NCBI GenBank assembly: GCA_003598055.1
Contig: QZKI01000087.1
Span: 1-53,068 of the forward strand
Reading direction: 5' to 3'
DNA: 53,068 nt
DNA from: Candidatus Abyssobacteria bacterium SURF_17
Lineage (GTDB): Bacteria; Abyssobacteria; SURF-5
In this document: positions 34,991-41,052 of the stretch, in pieces
Numbering within the stretch: the first letter of the stretch is position 1
Layout: the number at the start of each line of letters is the position of its first letter
The notes under the pieces: model-generated
The model's database searches: none
What the model saw: only the letters and a program-made list of their open reading frames with translations
Told to the model about the DNA's origin: nothing
Position numbers and translations under genes: made by a program

Positions 34991-35569
34991 TCACACCTCG
35001 ACACCGCGCACGCCCGCGAGGAACTTCTTGATATCCGCCCGTGTCTTCGGAAGAATCAGGGTCGCGATCCATGAGGCTTTCTTCACATCGTCCTGATTGT
35101 AGAAATCCGCTTTGTATTGCAGATAGTATTTCCCTCTCTTGATATACCGGTCATACGGGCGCATCTTGATATGAATGGTCTCGCCTACTCGAAGCGGCTC
35201 ATAGACCTCGATGTGCTGGCCCGGATTGCGGGCGCCGGGCGTGCGCACCCAGTTGCCGCGTCCTTTGACCCCGATGCACCAGAACCCGATTTCCGTGATG
35301 AACAATGGGTGCGGAACAAGTTCTCCATACGGCGATTTCTTCGCAAACTCCTCATCGTGGAAAAGGGGATTGTCATCGAGCACCGCTTCAGCATAGTATT
35401 TCATGTCCTCGGCTTTAATCGTAAACGTTTGCTCGCCGGGAATTTCCTCTGCGGATTCAAAATCAATCTCATCCCACGCTTCGTAGGTATCCGCGTCCTT
35501 GAAAAAATCGGTGTCGAATTGTTTCTGTTTTTCCGTTCGGAAGAAGCGCTCGAAATTTTGGCGGCTCAT
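34991..35569 (-). CDS. MaoC N-terminal-type hydratase partner subunit
   Basis: A 192-residue hot-dog-fold protein of the N-terminal MaoC half type. The equivalent of the active-site segment reads YAEAVLDDNPLFHDEEFAKKSPYG, which lacks the His after Asn-Pro. It is probably the substrate-binding partner rather than the catalytic chain. The tail AGARNPGQHIEVYEPLRVGETI is typical of this half. It directly precedes the catalytic-type MaoC gene, and the pair probably forms a HadAB-like heterodimer. No fatty-acid or polyhydroxyalkanoate genes lie nearby. Confidence 0.85.
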   Translation of the reverse strand: MSRQNFERFFRTEKQKQFDTDFFKDADTYEAWDEIDFESAEEIPGEQTFTIKAEDMKYYAEAVLDDNPLFHDEEFAKKSPYGELVPHPLFITEIGFWCIGVKGRGNWVRTPGARNPGQHIEVYEPLRVGETIHIKMRPYDRYIKRGKYYLQYKADFYNQDDVKKASWIATLILPKTRADIKKFLAGVRGVEV

Positions 35570-35638
35570 GGGTTGCCTCCCTTCACGAATATGGCAGACA
35601 GGGCAAACATGCCGACAAGAAACCGGAAAACCTGTGCA

Positions 35639-37135
35639 TCACGCCGTTTCGATTTTCGAGAAATCAGGAACCTGTTTGTGATGGTCGGTGTTCTGCTCGA
35701 ATGTATAGGCGGTACGGAATAGAGTCTCCTCGTCGAAGGCCCTTCCGATTATCTGAAGGCCGATGGGCAGTCGATTCGATGATAGGCCGCAGGGGACGAC
35801 CATCCCGGGCAGGCCGGTCAGGTTGACCGAGAGCGTGAACACGTCGGAGAGGTACATCTGGAGGGGGTCATCCACCTTTTCGCCGAGCTTGAAGGCGGGC
35901 GTCGGGGCCGTTGGAGTCACCACGAGGTCGCAGTGCTCGAAGGCTTTCTCGAAATCATTCTTGATGAGTGTTCTCACTTTTTGGGCCTTGAGGTAATACG
36001 CATCGTAATAGCCCGAGCTAAGCGCGAACGTGCCAAGCATGATTCTGCGTTTCACTTCCGGCCCGAAGCCAGCGCTCTTGGTCTTCGCATACATCTCAAT
36101 CAGGTTGTCGCGTTCGGGATAGCGGAATCCGTATTTCACGCCGTCGTAGCGCGCGAGGTTTGAGCTTGCCTCGGCCGGGGCAACGATGTAATAGACAGCG
36201 AGCGCGTATCCGTAGTGCGGGAGTGAAATGTCAACACGTTCCGCCCCCAGGTCTTCAAGCACACGGACGGCGGTCTTGATAGACTCGACCACCTCGGGGT
36301 CGATTCCCTCCTGAAAATACTCGCGCGGCACTCCAATACGCAGCCCTTTCACGTCAGTTCTCAGCGATTGCGTGAAGTCGGGGCATTCGACCTCGGCCGA
36401 AGTCGAATCGCGCGGGTCATGTCCCCCAATTACGTTCATGAGGAGAGCGCAATCGGTCACGTCTCGCGTCAGCGGCCCGATCTGGTCGAGCGAGGAAGCA
36501 AACGCAACCAGGCCGTATCGAGACACGCGACCGTATGTCGGTTTCAACCCCACAATGCCGCAGAATGCGGCCGGCTGGCGAATCGAGCCGCCGGTGTCGG
36601 ACCCAAGCGCGAGAATGGCTTCTCCCGCCGTTACGGCTGCCGCCGAGCCTCCGCTCGAGCCGCCTGGAGCGCGCGAGATGTCCCATGGATTATGCGTGGG
36701 ACCGAACGCAGAGTTCTCCGTCGAGGAGCCCATGGCGAATTCGTCAAGATTGGTCTTCCCGACGAAGACCGAACCTGCCGCCCGAAGCCGTTCGACCACC
36801 GTCGCATCATAGGGCGCGATGAATCCCTTGAGTATCTTCGAGGAACACGTGGTCTCGGTCCCCGTCACGCAAAGGTTGTCCTTGAGCGCGAGCGGTATGC
36901 CCGCGAGTGGAGGAATTCGTCCGCCCGCCTTCACGTTCCTGTCCACTTCCTCAGCCGTCCGAAACGCTTCGTCGCGCATCAGGAGCAGGTATGCTTTCAG
37001 CTTCCGGTCGCGCCGCTCGATGTTCTCAAATATACGAGCCGTTATCTCAGATGAGGTCGTCTCGCCCCTCAGAATCTTCTCGTGGAGCACGTGCGCCGGC
37101 AGGAGCGTAAGGTCGGTGTCAGATTTCGGTGGCAT
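35639..37135 (-). CDS. gatA: Asp-tRNA(Asn)/Glu-tRNA(Gln) amidotransferase subunit A
   Basis: A 498-residue amidase-signature enzyme that releases ammonia from glutamine for transamidation of misacylated Asp-tRNA(Asn) or Glu-tRNA(Gln). Catalytic Ser-cisSer-Lys triad: Lys in [11 protein letters not shown], and the Ser residues in [11 protein letters not shown] and [14 protein letters not shown]. Length and motif order are normal. GTAGGAA lies before the ATG, 8 bp after gatC. gatB is not in the window, so the third subunit is encoded elsewhere. Confidence 0.96.
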   Translation of the reverse strand: MPPKSDTDLTLLPAHVLHEKILRGETTSSEITARIFENIERRDRKLKAYLLLMRDEAFRTAEEVDRNVKAGGRIPPLAGIPLALKDNLCVTGTETTCSSKILKGFIAPYDATVVERLRAAGSVFVGKTNLDEFAMGSSTENSAFGPTHNPWDISRAPGGSSGGSAAAVTAGEAILALGSDTGGSIRQPAAFCGIVGLKPTYGRVSRYGLVAFASSLDQIGPLTRDVTDCALLMNVIGGHDPRDSTSAEVECPDFTQSLRTDVKGLRIGVPREYFQEGIDPEVVESIKTAVRVLEDLGAERVDISLPHYGYALAVYYIVAPAEASSNLARYDGVKYGFRYPERDNLIEMYAKTKSAGFGPEVKRRIMLGTFALSSGYYDAYYLKAQKVRTLIKNDFEKAFEHCDLVVTPTAPTPAFKLGEKVDDPLQMYLSDVFTLSVNLTGLPGMVVPCGLSSNRLPIGLQIIGRAFDEETLFRTAYTFEQNTDHHKQVPDFSKIETA

Positions 37136-37143
37136 ATGATTTC

Positions 37144-37434
37144 CTACTCAATCACCCTCGGAACGATGAAGAAGTTGTCCTCGCGCTGGGGCGCGTTCTC
37201 GAGAATCCTGTCAATGGGTGAGGGTTCCTCTCTCACCCTGTCCTCGCGCATGGGCGTTTTCGTGAAAAACATGTGAGATGTCGGCGGTACATCGGACGTG
37301 TCGAGCTCATTGAGCTTTTCAACGTACTGGAGAATCTCGTTAAGCTGTGAAATGAACCCTTCCAACTCCTTCTCCTTGAAGCTCAGTCGTGAAAGCTTTG
37401 CCACGTGCTCAATCACTTCGCGCGTTATTCTCAT
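37144..37434 (-). CDS. gatC: Asp/Glu-tRNA amidotransferase subunit C
   Basis: A 96-residue stabilising subunit that wraps around GatA and GatB. Typical sequence: [40 protein letters not shown], and the C-terminal MREDRV...[16 protein letters not shown]. Its ATG overlaps the stop of the upstream response regulator by 4 bp (ATGA), so the two are probably translationally coupled. gatA follows 8 bp later. Confidence 0.95.
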   Translation of the reverse strand: MRITREVIEHVAKLSRLSFKEKELEGFISQLNEILQYVEKLNELDTSDVPPTSHMFFTKTPMREDRVREEPSPIDRILENAPQREDNFFIVPRVIE

Positions 37435-37865
37435 GTCCGGCTCTCCGGCGGCGTTGTGTGTCGCCCGTCTTGCTCTCTCGTGCTCTTGATCGCACGTTCC
37501 ACAAGCTCATAGATATCATCCAGGTCAAATGGCTTCTTGATGTCGGCGAATGCCCCCATCGCGAGCGCTTCGTTGATCATTTCCTGGAGGCCGAAGCCGG
37601 TCATCACGATGACACGGCTGTCAGGCGAGATGGTTTTCAGTTGTTTGTACACCTCGAGACCGTTCATCCCCGGCATACGAATGTCGGTAAAAACCACACG
37701 GTAGGCCGTGCCTCTCGCTTTCTCCAGTCCGCGATAGCCGTCCTCCGCAGTGTCGACGCAGTATCCCTTCCGGGACAGAACATCACTCAACAGGTCGCGT
37801 ATCACCTGCTCGTCATCAATGACCAGGATTCGGACGCTCTCGTCTCTTTCGCTTGCCGGGTTCAT
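37431..37865 (-). CDS. Single-domain response regulator
   Basis: A 144-residue stand-alone receiver (CheY-like). RILVIDDEQVIRDLL gives the acidic pocket. The phospho-acceptor Asp lies in VVFTDIRMPGMNG, the Thr in VIVMTGFG, and the Lys in DIKKPFD. No output domain. A promoter (TTGATG, 17 bp, TATAAT) ends 9 bases before this ATG, suggesting a leaderless or near-leaderless mRNA. A Met 14 codons upstream (37907) has a GGGAG site but lies upstream of that promoter. The gene is coupled to gatC by a 4-bp overlap. The cognate kinase is unknown. Confidence 0.9.
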   Translation of the reverse strand: MNPASERDESVRILVIDDEQVIRDLLSDVLSRKGYCVDTAEDGYRGLEKARGTAYRVVFTDIRMPGMNGLEVYKQLKTISPDSRVIVMTGFGLQEMINEALAMGAFADIKKPFDLDDIYELVERAIKSTREQDGRHTTPPESRT

Positions 37866-37874
37866 GCGGGAAGA

Positions 37875-37903
37875 ATTATACCGTATGAAAGCCCAGGCAT
37901 CAA
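37875..37903 (-). promoter_or_regulatory. Promoter of the response regulator-gatCA operon
   Basis: On the minus strand TTGATG (37898-37903), a 17-bp spacer and a perfect TATAAT (37875-37880). The -10 lies 9 bases from the ATG at 37865, so the transcript would have almost no leader. Confidence 0.7.
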
Positions 37904-37948
37904 GCATTTTTCTCCCGCAAGGCCAAACAGAATTGGCCGAAAGCGGCT

Positions 37949-37977
37949 TTTGACATCACCATGAGCCTGTGCTACGA
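37949..37977 (+). promoter_or_regulatory. Promoter of the radical SAM gene
   Basis: TTGACA (37949-37954), 17-bp spacer, TACGAT (37972-37977). The -10 lies 10 bases before the ATG at 37988, again implying a leaderless mRNA. It diverges from the response-regulator promoter 45 bp away. Confidence 0.65.
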
Positions 37978-37987
37978 TTTGCCTGAT

Positions 37988-39358
37988 ATGATCAGACGAG
38001 CGCTCCTCATTGCGCCCTACATCCATGATTTCTCGGCCTACGACCTCTGGCTCAAACCGCTCGGACTCCTGTACGTAGCCGCGGCGGCCGAAGCGGCCGG
38101 ATATGAAGCAAGCGTCATCAACTGCCTCGACCGGCTCCATCCTGCCGCCACCGCCATTCGCGGACCAAATCGCGCGCGAACTGAACCCGGCGGCAAGGGG
38201 AAATTCAGCTACGAGACCATTGCCAGGCCTGAATGCCTCAAGCAGGTTCCCCGGAAGTTCAAACGGTATGGGATCCCCATTGAAGCCTTCCGGCATGAGC
38301 TGTCCTCGGGAACGCGACCTGATGCCATCGGCATAACGTCCATGATGACTTACTGGTATGGCGGCGTGGCCGAGACGGTCGCAATTGTGCGAGAAGTTTT
38401 TCCGGAGACACCTATCGTCCTCGGAGGCGTGTACGCGACGCTCTGTCCCGAACATGCACGCGAGCACGTAGGGGCGGACGCTGTGCTCACGGGACCGGGG
38501 GAAAAGGCGTTTGTCGAGTTTCTGCGGCATGAGGTCGGAGGCAGTAATGGATCACAGACCAGACCCGACAATCTCAGGCCCGCGTATCATTTGCTCCGGA
38601 ACCTCGATTCTGTCAGCATGCTCACTTCATATGGATGCCCTTACTCATGTGCGTACTGCGCGTCGAGACTGCTCCGCCGCACCTTCGTGCAGAGGCCGGT
38701 CGGCGAGGTCGTGGACGAGATTGCCTATTATGTCGAACAGTTGAGGACAGATGACATTGCCTTTTATGATGACGCGCTCCTTGCGAATCCCGAAGCTCAT
38801 ATCAAACCGATATTGCGCGAAGTCATCCGGCGCGGGCTCAACGTCCGATTCCACGCGCCGAATGGCCTTCACGCGAACATGATAGACTGCGAATTAGCCT
38901 TGCTCATGAGGGCTGCCGGCTTTGCGACAGTCCGGCTGAGCCTTGAAAGCGTTACAAGAGAGTTCCTCACTGATTCCTGCGATAAAGTGACGCTCGAAGG
39001 ATTCAAGGGGGCAGTCGCGAACCTGTCGTCGGCTGGCTATCCCCCAGGCGCCATCGAGGCGTATGTGATGATGGGAGTGCCGGGGCAGCGCCTGGGTGAT
39101 GTCGAGCAGGCAATGCATTTTGCCCACAAAGTGGGCGCGCTCGTGCGACTCGCAGATTTCTCCCCGATTCCAGGCACAAAATGCTTCGATACCGCCGTCC
39201 AAACCTATGATCTTAACCCCGGCGAGCCGCTTCTGCAGAACAGCTCCGTGCTCCCACACCTTGTTCCCGGCATGTGGGGCGAGCACCAGCGGCTCAAAAT
39301 GCGGGCAAGGGAGCTGAATTCCCGCCTCATACGCAGAGAAACCGCGCCGATGTCTTGA
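37988..39358 (+). CDS. B12-binding-type radical SAM protein
   Basis: A 456-residue enzyme. The N-terminal 190 residues look like a cobalamin-binding Rossmann domain of the kind fused to radical SAM enzymes (PLGLLYVAAAAEAAGYEASVI, DAIGITSMMT, PIVLGGVYATLCPEHA, GPGEKAFVEFL), though its B12 ligands are degenerate. The radical SAM core follows with the [4Fe-4S]/SAM motif GCPYSCAYCAS, DDIAFYDDALL, and later GVPGQRLGDVEQAM. Reaction unknown. The start at 37988 fits the promoter position; an earlier ATG at 37961 lies inside the promoter spacer. Its 3' end is 74 bp from the transposon insertion. Confidence 0.85.
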   Translation: MIRRALLIAPYIHDFSAYDLWLKPLGLLYVAAAAEAAGYEASVINCLDRLHPAATAIRGPNRARTEPGGKGKFSYETIARPECLKQVPRKFKRYGIPIEAFRHELSSGTRPDAIGITSMMTYWYGGVAETVAIVREVFPETPIVLGGVYATLCPEHAREHVGADAVLTGPGEKAFVEFLRHEVGGSNGSQTRPDNLRPAYHLLRNLDSVSMLTSYGCPYSCAYCASRLLRRTFVQRPVGEVVDEIAYYVEQLRTDDIAFYDDALLANPEAHIKPILREVIRRGLNVRFHAPNGLHANMIDCELALLMRAAGFATVRLSLESVTREFLTDSCDKVTLEGFKGAVANLSSAGYPPGAIEAYVMMGVPGQRLGDVEQAMHFAHKVGALVRLADFSPIPGTKCFDTAVQTYDLNPGEPLLQNSSVLPHLVPGMWGEHQRLKMRARELNSRLIRRETAPMS

Positions 39359-39425
39359 TTATCAGTGTGGGTCGAGAAAGCTCCCGACGATTTTCCCTCG
39401 CCTCATTGTCAGGCCCAACTGGCTC

Positions 39426-39431
39426 TCCGGC
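39426..39431. repeat. Target-site duplication, left copy (TCCGGC)
   Basis: TCCGGC lies directly before the left end TGGCCAGA of the element. The identical six bases follow the right end TCTGGCCA (48446-48451). A perfect 6-bp direct repeat flush with both ends is the mark of a single transposition event. Confidence 0.85.
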
Positions 39432-39532
39432 TGGCCAGAAAAGTGATAAATAGGGGTGAGAAAGGTGATAATAGGGGGTAGAAATTCGCCAATTCACCCT
39501 CTGAAGGCCTAACCGGCGCGCATTAGATGCGG
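39432..39532 (+). repeat. Left terminal inverted repeat and transposase-site array
   Basis: From the end inward: TGGCCAGA (39432-39439), a degenerate AGTGATAAATAGGGG (39442-39456), GTGATAATAGGGGGT (39465-39479) and GGCGCGCATTAGATGCGG (39515-39532). The third site lies 33 bp from the end, exactly as in the right end. This multi-site layout resembles Mu and Tn7 ends. Confidence 0.85.
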
Positions 39533-39597
39533 ACGCCCGCATGACGAAGATAGGGGCGAACAAGCACAAGTGAGAAGCAATTTCGGTCAAATCGGCC

Positions 39598-39619
39598 AAA
39601 TCGGCAACGCTGCCGATTT
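39598..39619. promoter_or_regulatory. Operator-like palindrome 1 (AAATCGGCAACG/CTGCCGATTT)
   Basis: A 22-bp near-perfect palindrome with half-site AAATCGGCA. A further half-site, GTCAAATCGG, lies just to its left (39587-39596). It is one of three such sites in 380 bp at the left end of the element. Confidence 0.75.
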
Positions 39620-39732
39620 GCCTGCACGCTATTGAGTGCCACTTCTAAGAGAGGCAAGGTAAGCGCTTACCGACAAACACTTTATCCAACAAAACAATAC
39701 CCATTTTCGGGCCAAATTAGAGCGATTTTCTA

Positions 39733-39756
39733 CAAATCGGCAACGTTGCCGATTTG
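39733..39756. promoter_or_regulatory. Operator-like palindrome 2, directly upstream of the left promoter
   Basis: CAAATCGGCAAC followed by GTTGCCGATTTG, a perfect 24-bp palindrome. An extra half-site (ACCGATTT) lies at 39757-39764, touching the -35 box. Position and symmetry suggest control of the adjoining promoter. Confidence 0.8.
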
Positions 39757-39767
39757 ACCGATTTATC

Positions 39768-39796
39768 TTGACAGGCCTCCTGGGGTGTGATACATT
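39768..39796 (+). promoter_or_regulatory. Left promoter of the element
   Basis: A perfect TTGACA (39768-39773), 17-bp spacer and TACATT (39791-39796). It drives the 51-aa and 88-aa genes and is flanked by operator-like palindromes. Confidence 0.8.
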
Positions 39797-39837
39797 ATTT
39801 GTGACCTGTAACCACACGCCTTGAGGAGGCAGAATTT

Positions 39838-39993
39838 ATGTTTTCAGCACGAAAACCAACAACTTTGCCGGACTTCCGGGGTGCTTCCATTTCTGCCTCT
39901 GGCAGGTGGTTGCAGGTCAACCCCGTGATGTCCGGCTTTTATTTTGGGATCAAATCGGCAGCTGCTGCCGATTTGATCCAGGGGGGGATTTGA
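39838..39993 (+). CDS. Small protein of unknown function (51 aa), element gene 1
   Basis: A 51-residue protein beginning MFSARKPTTLPDFRGA. A GAGGAGG ribosome-binding site lies 7 bases before the ATG, and it is the first frame after the left promoter. The C-terminal part (GRWLQVNPVMSGFYFGIKSA) is mixed and recalls small phage or SymE-like proteins only weakly; no family is claimed. Its final codons overlap palindrome 3, so binding there could couple to its own gene. The stop is followed 2 bases later by the next ATG. Confidence 0.5.
   Translation: MFSARKPTTLPDFRGASISASGRWLQVNPVMSGFYFGIKSAAAADLIQGGI
39948..39978. promoter_or_regulatory. Operator-like palindrome 3
   Basis: GATCAAATCGGCAGC, one central T, then GCTGCCGATTTGATC: 15-bp perfect arms with the same AAATCGGCA core as palindromes 1 and 2. 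It lies inside the 3' end of the 51-aa gene, before the next start. Confidence 0.75.
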
Positions 39994-39995
39994 AA

Positions 39996-40262
39996 ATGGC
40001 TAGCAAAACAGTCCTTATGGAGTTGAACCAAGCCAGATTCAACAAGAAGCAATGGAAAGCGCTACAGACCGTTTTCGCAAATACATTGCTTCCAGCTTTT
40101 GCTCCTGTAATACTCCTGGCCCAGTCCAAGACCTTGCCGCTGCATGCGCAAATCGTTGAAATGACCAGGTTGCAGCAGCTCGCGGAGTTGAGCTGCAAGG
40201 AATGGGATGAATTGATCGATAAGATCAATTCGGAGTGTCTTCAAACTGTCAAGAAAGCGTGA
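39996..40262 (+). CDS. Unknown 88-aa protein, element gene 2
   Basis: A helical soluble protein, not recognised. Sequence features: MELNQARFNKKQWKALQTVF, a hydrophobic middle (LLPAFAPVILLAQS) and a C-terminal helix LSCKEWDELIDKINSECL. A G-rich site (GGGGGGGA) lies just before the ATG, overlapping the end of the 51-aa gene. It is probably co-transcribed from the left promoter, whose operators suggest an early-regulation role. A hairpin (GCCCGA/TTCGGGC, about 40293-40316) follows the gene and may end this transcript. Confidence 0.6.
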   Translation: MASKTVLMELNQARFNKKQWKALQTVFANTLLPAFAPVILLAQSKTLPLHAQIVEMTRLQQLAELSCKEWDELIDKINSECLQTVKKA

Positions 40263-40290
40263 CTGATCAGGGGTGAATGGGAGGGCCCGA

Positions 40291-40316
40291 GACTTTGGGT
40301 TTCGGGCTTCTCCATT
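40291..40316 (+). terminator. Candidate terminator hairpin after element gene 2
   Basis: GGCCCGAGAC and GTTTCGGGCTTC pair around a short loop. Only a weak TTCTCC run follows, so termination may be partial. It lies between the 88-aa gene and the next strong promoter. Confidence 0.4.
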
Positions 40317-40347
40317 GACCTTGATAAGCGGTTAAACCAAACACAGC

Positions 40348-40376
40348 TTGACACGTTAAACCTTCTGTGCTATAAT
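40348..40376 (+). promoter_or_regulatory. Full-consensus sigma-70 promoter of the element's main operon
   Basis: TTGACA (40348-40353), 17-bp spacer and TATAAT (40371-40376): both hexamers and the spacing are perfect. GTTAAACC is repeated at about 40331 and 40355, one copy inside the spacer, so a repressor site is likely. AGGAGG follows before the ATG at 40404. Confidence 0.9.
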
Positions 40377-40403
40377 TTTCGCGGATAATACAGGAGGATT
40401 AAA

Positions 40404-40877
40404 ATGGCTCCAGCAAAAAAAAGAGAATTTATTGCGTTCAAAGCGACCCGGGATTTTATGTTGCGGCTAATCGCTCTGTGCACTTTACAAGGTGAGAAGC
40501 TCGGCAGGCCGATCTCAAAAAGCGAACTCGTGCGAATAGCAGTTGAACGTTTCTTGGAGGACGAACTAGCCGCTGAAGAGGCGGTCCGGCAAAATCCTGC
40601 GCAATTGTGGGCGGAGTCAACAAGAGACGGTTACAAGCTGTTATCGCGTGATCAACGAGACCTTTTTCATTACTGTGTGGACAGAATTCTTGAGCAAGAG
40701 CGGTACCTTACAGCAGCGAAAAAATATAAGGCTCTTCATGCGAAGTTTGACAGACCACTTCCCGAGGACCGGTCAAATATGGAGGGCCTTGCCGTGCTTC
40801 TCAAGAGCCTTATCGATGAAATTTTGGACTTAGACCAGGAAGTAAGAAATGAAGGGGGCGAAGATGAGCGCGAATAA
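40404..40877 (+). CDS. 157-aa candidate ribbon-helix-helix regulator, element gene 3
   Basis: A soluble charged protein. The N-terminal region (EFIAFKATRDFMLRLIALCT ... ISKSELVRIAVERFLEDEL) has the strand-helix-helix pattern of CopG/Arc-type DNA-binding proteins. The C-terminal half is a helical, probably oligomerising region. No named family is certain. It is the first gene after the perfect promoter, and the repeated GTTAAACC in that promoter would suit autoregulation. The ribosome-binding site is AGGAGG. Its 3' end overlaps the next gene by 14 bp. Confidence 0.6.
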   Translation: MAPAKKREFIAFKATRDFMLRLIALCTLQGEKLGRPISKSELVRIAVERFLEDELAAEEAVRQNPAQLWAESTRDGYKLLSRDQRDLFHYCVDRILEQERYLTAAKKYKALHAKFDRPLPEDRSNMEGLAVLLKSLIDEILDLDQEVRNEGGEDERE

Positions 40878-41052
40878 TGAAGGCGGGATAGAGATAGCAT
40901 CCTTGCGGGATGCGATCCGAGCGTTGTATGAAGCGGTGAAACAGATCGAGCGTCTAAATGCTTCCGGCAGCGAAAAGATAGAGTCTCTTCTGAAAGAGAC
41001 AGAGGCGGCGCTGATACGGTCCACCCAGGGGCCACAGGAGATAGACGGCTAA
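40864..41052 (+). CDS. Unknown 62-aa protein, element gene 4
   Basis: A small acidic helical protein (IASLRDAIRALYEAVKQIERL; LLKETEAALIRS) with coiled-coil character, not recognised. The ATG at 40864 has a GGGGGCG site; an ATG five codons earlier lies before that site. It overlaps both neighbours (14 bp upstream, 1 bp downstream), the tight packing seen in phage operons. It could be a small assembly or scaffold factor, but this is only a guess from position next to virion genes. Confidence 0.5.
   Translation: MSANNEGGIEIASLRDAIRALYEAVKQIERLNASGSEKIESLLKETEAALIRSTQGPQEIDG

Noticed and set aside
39587-39978. Possible CRISPR-like repeats (AAATCGGCA units)
   Set aside because: The units are palindromic, unevenly spaced (115 and 190 bp) and lie over a promoter and a short gene. 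There are no spacers and no cas genes, so they are operators.
39838-39993. Naming the 51-aa protein a SymE-like toxin
   Set aside because: Only a GRWL segment is shared with that family; the rest does not fit, so no function is assigned.
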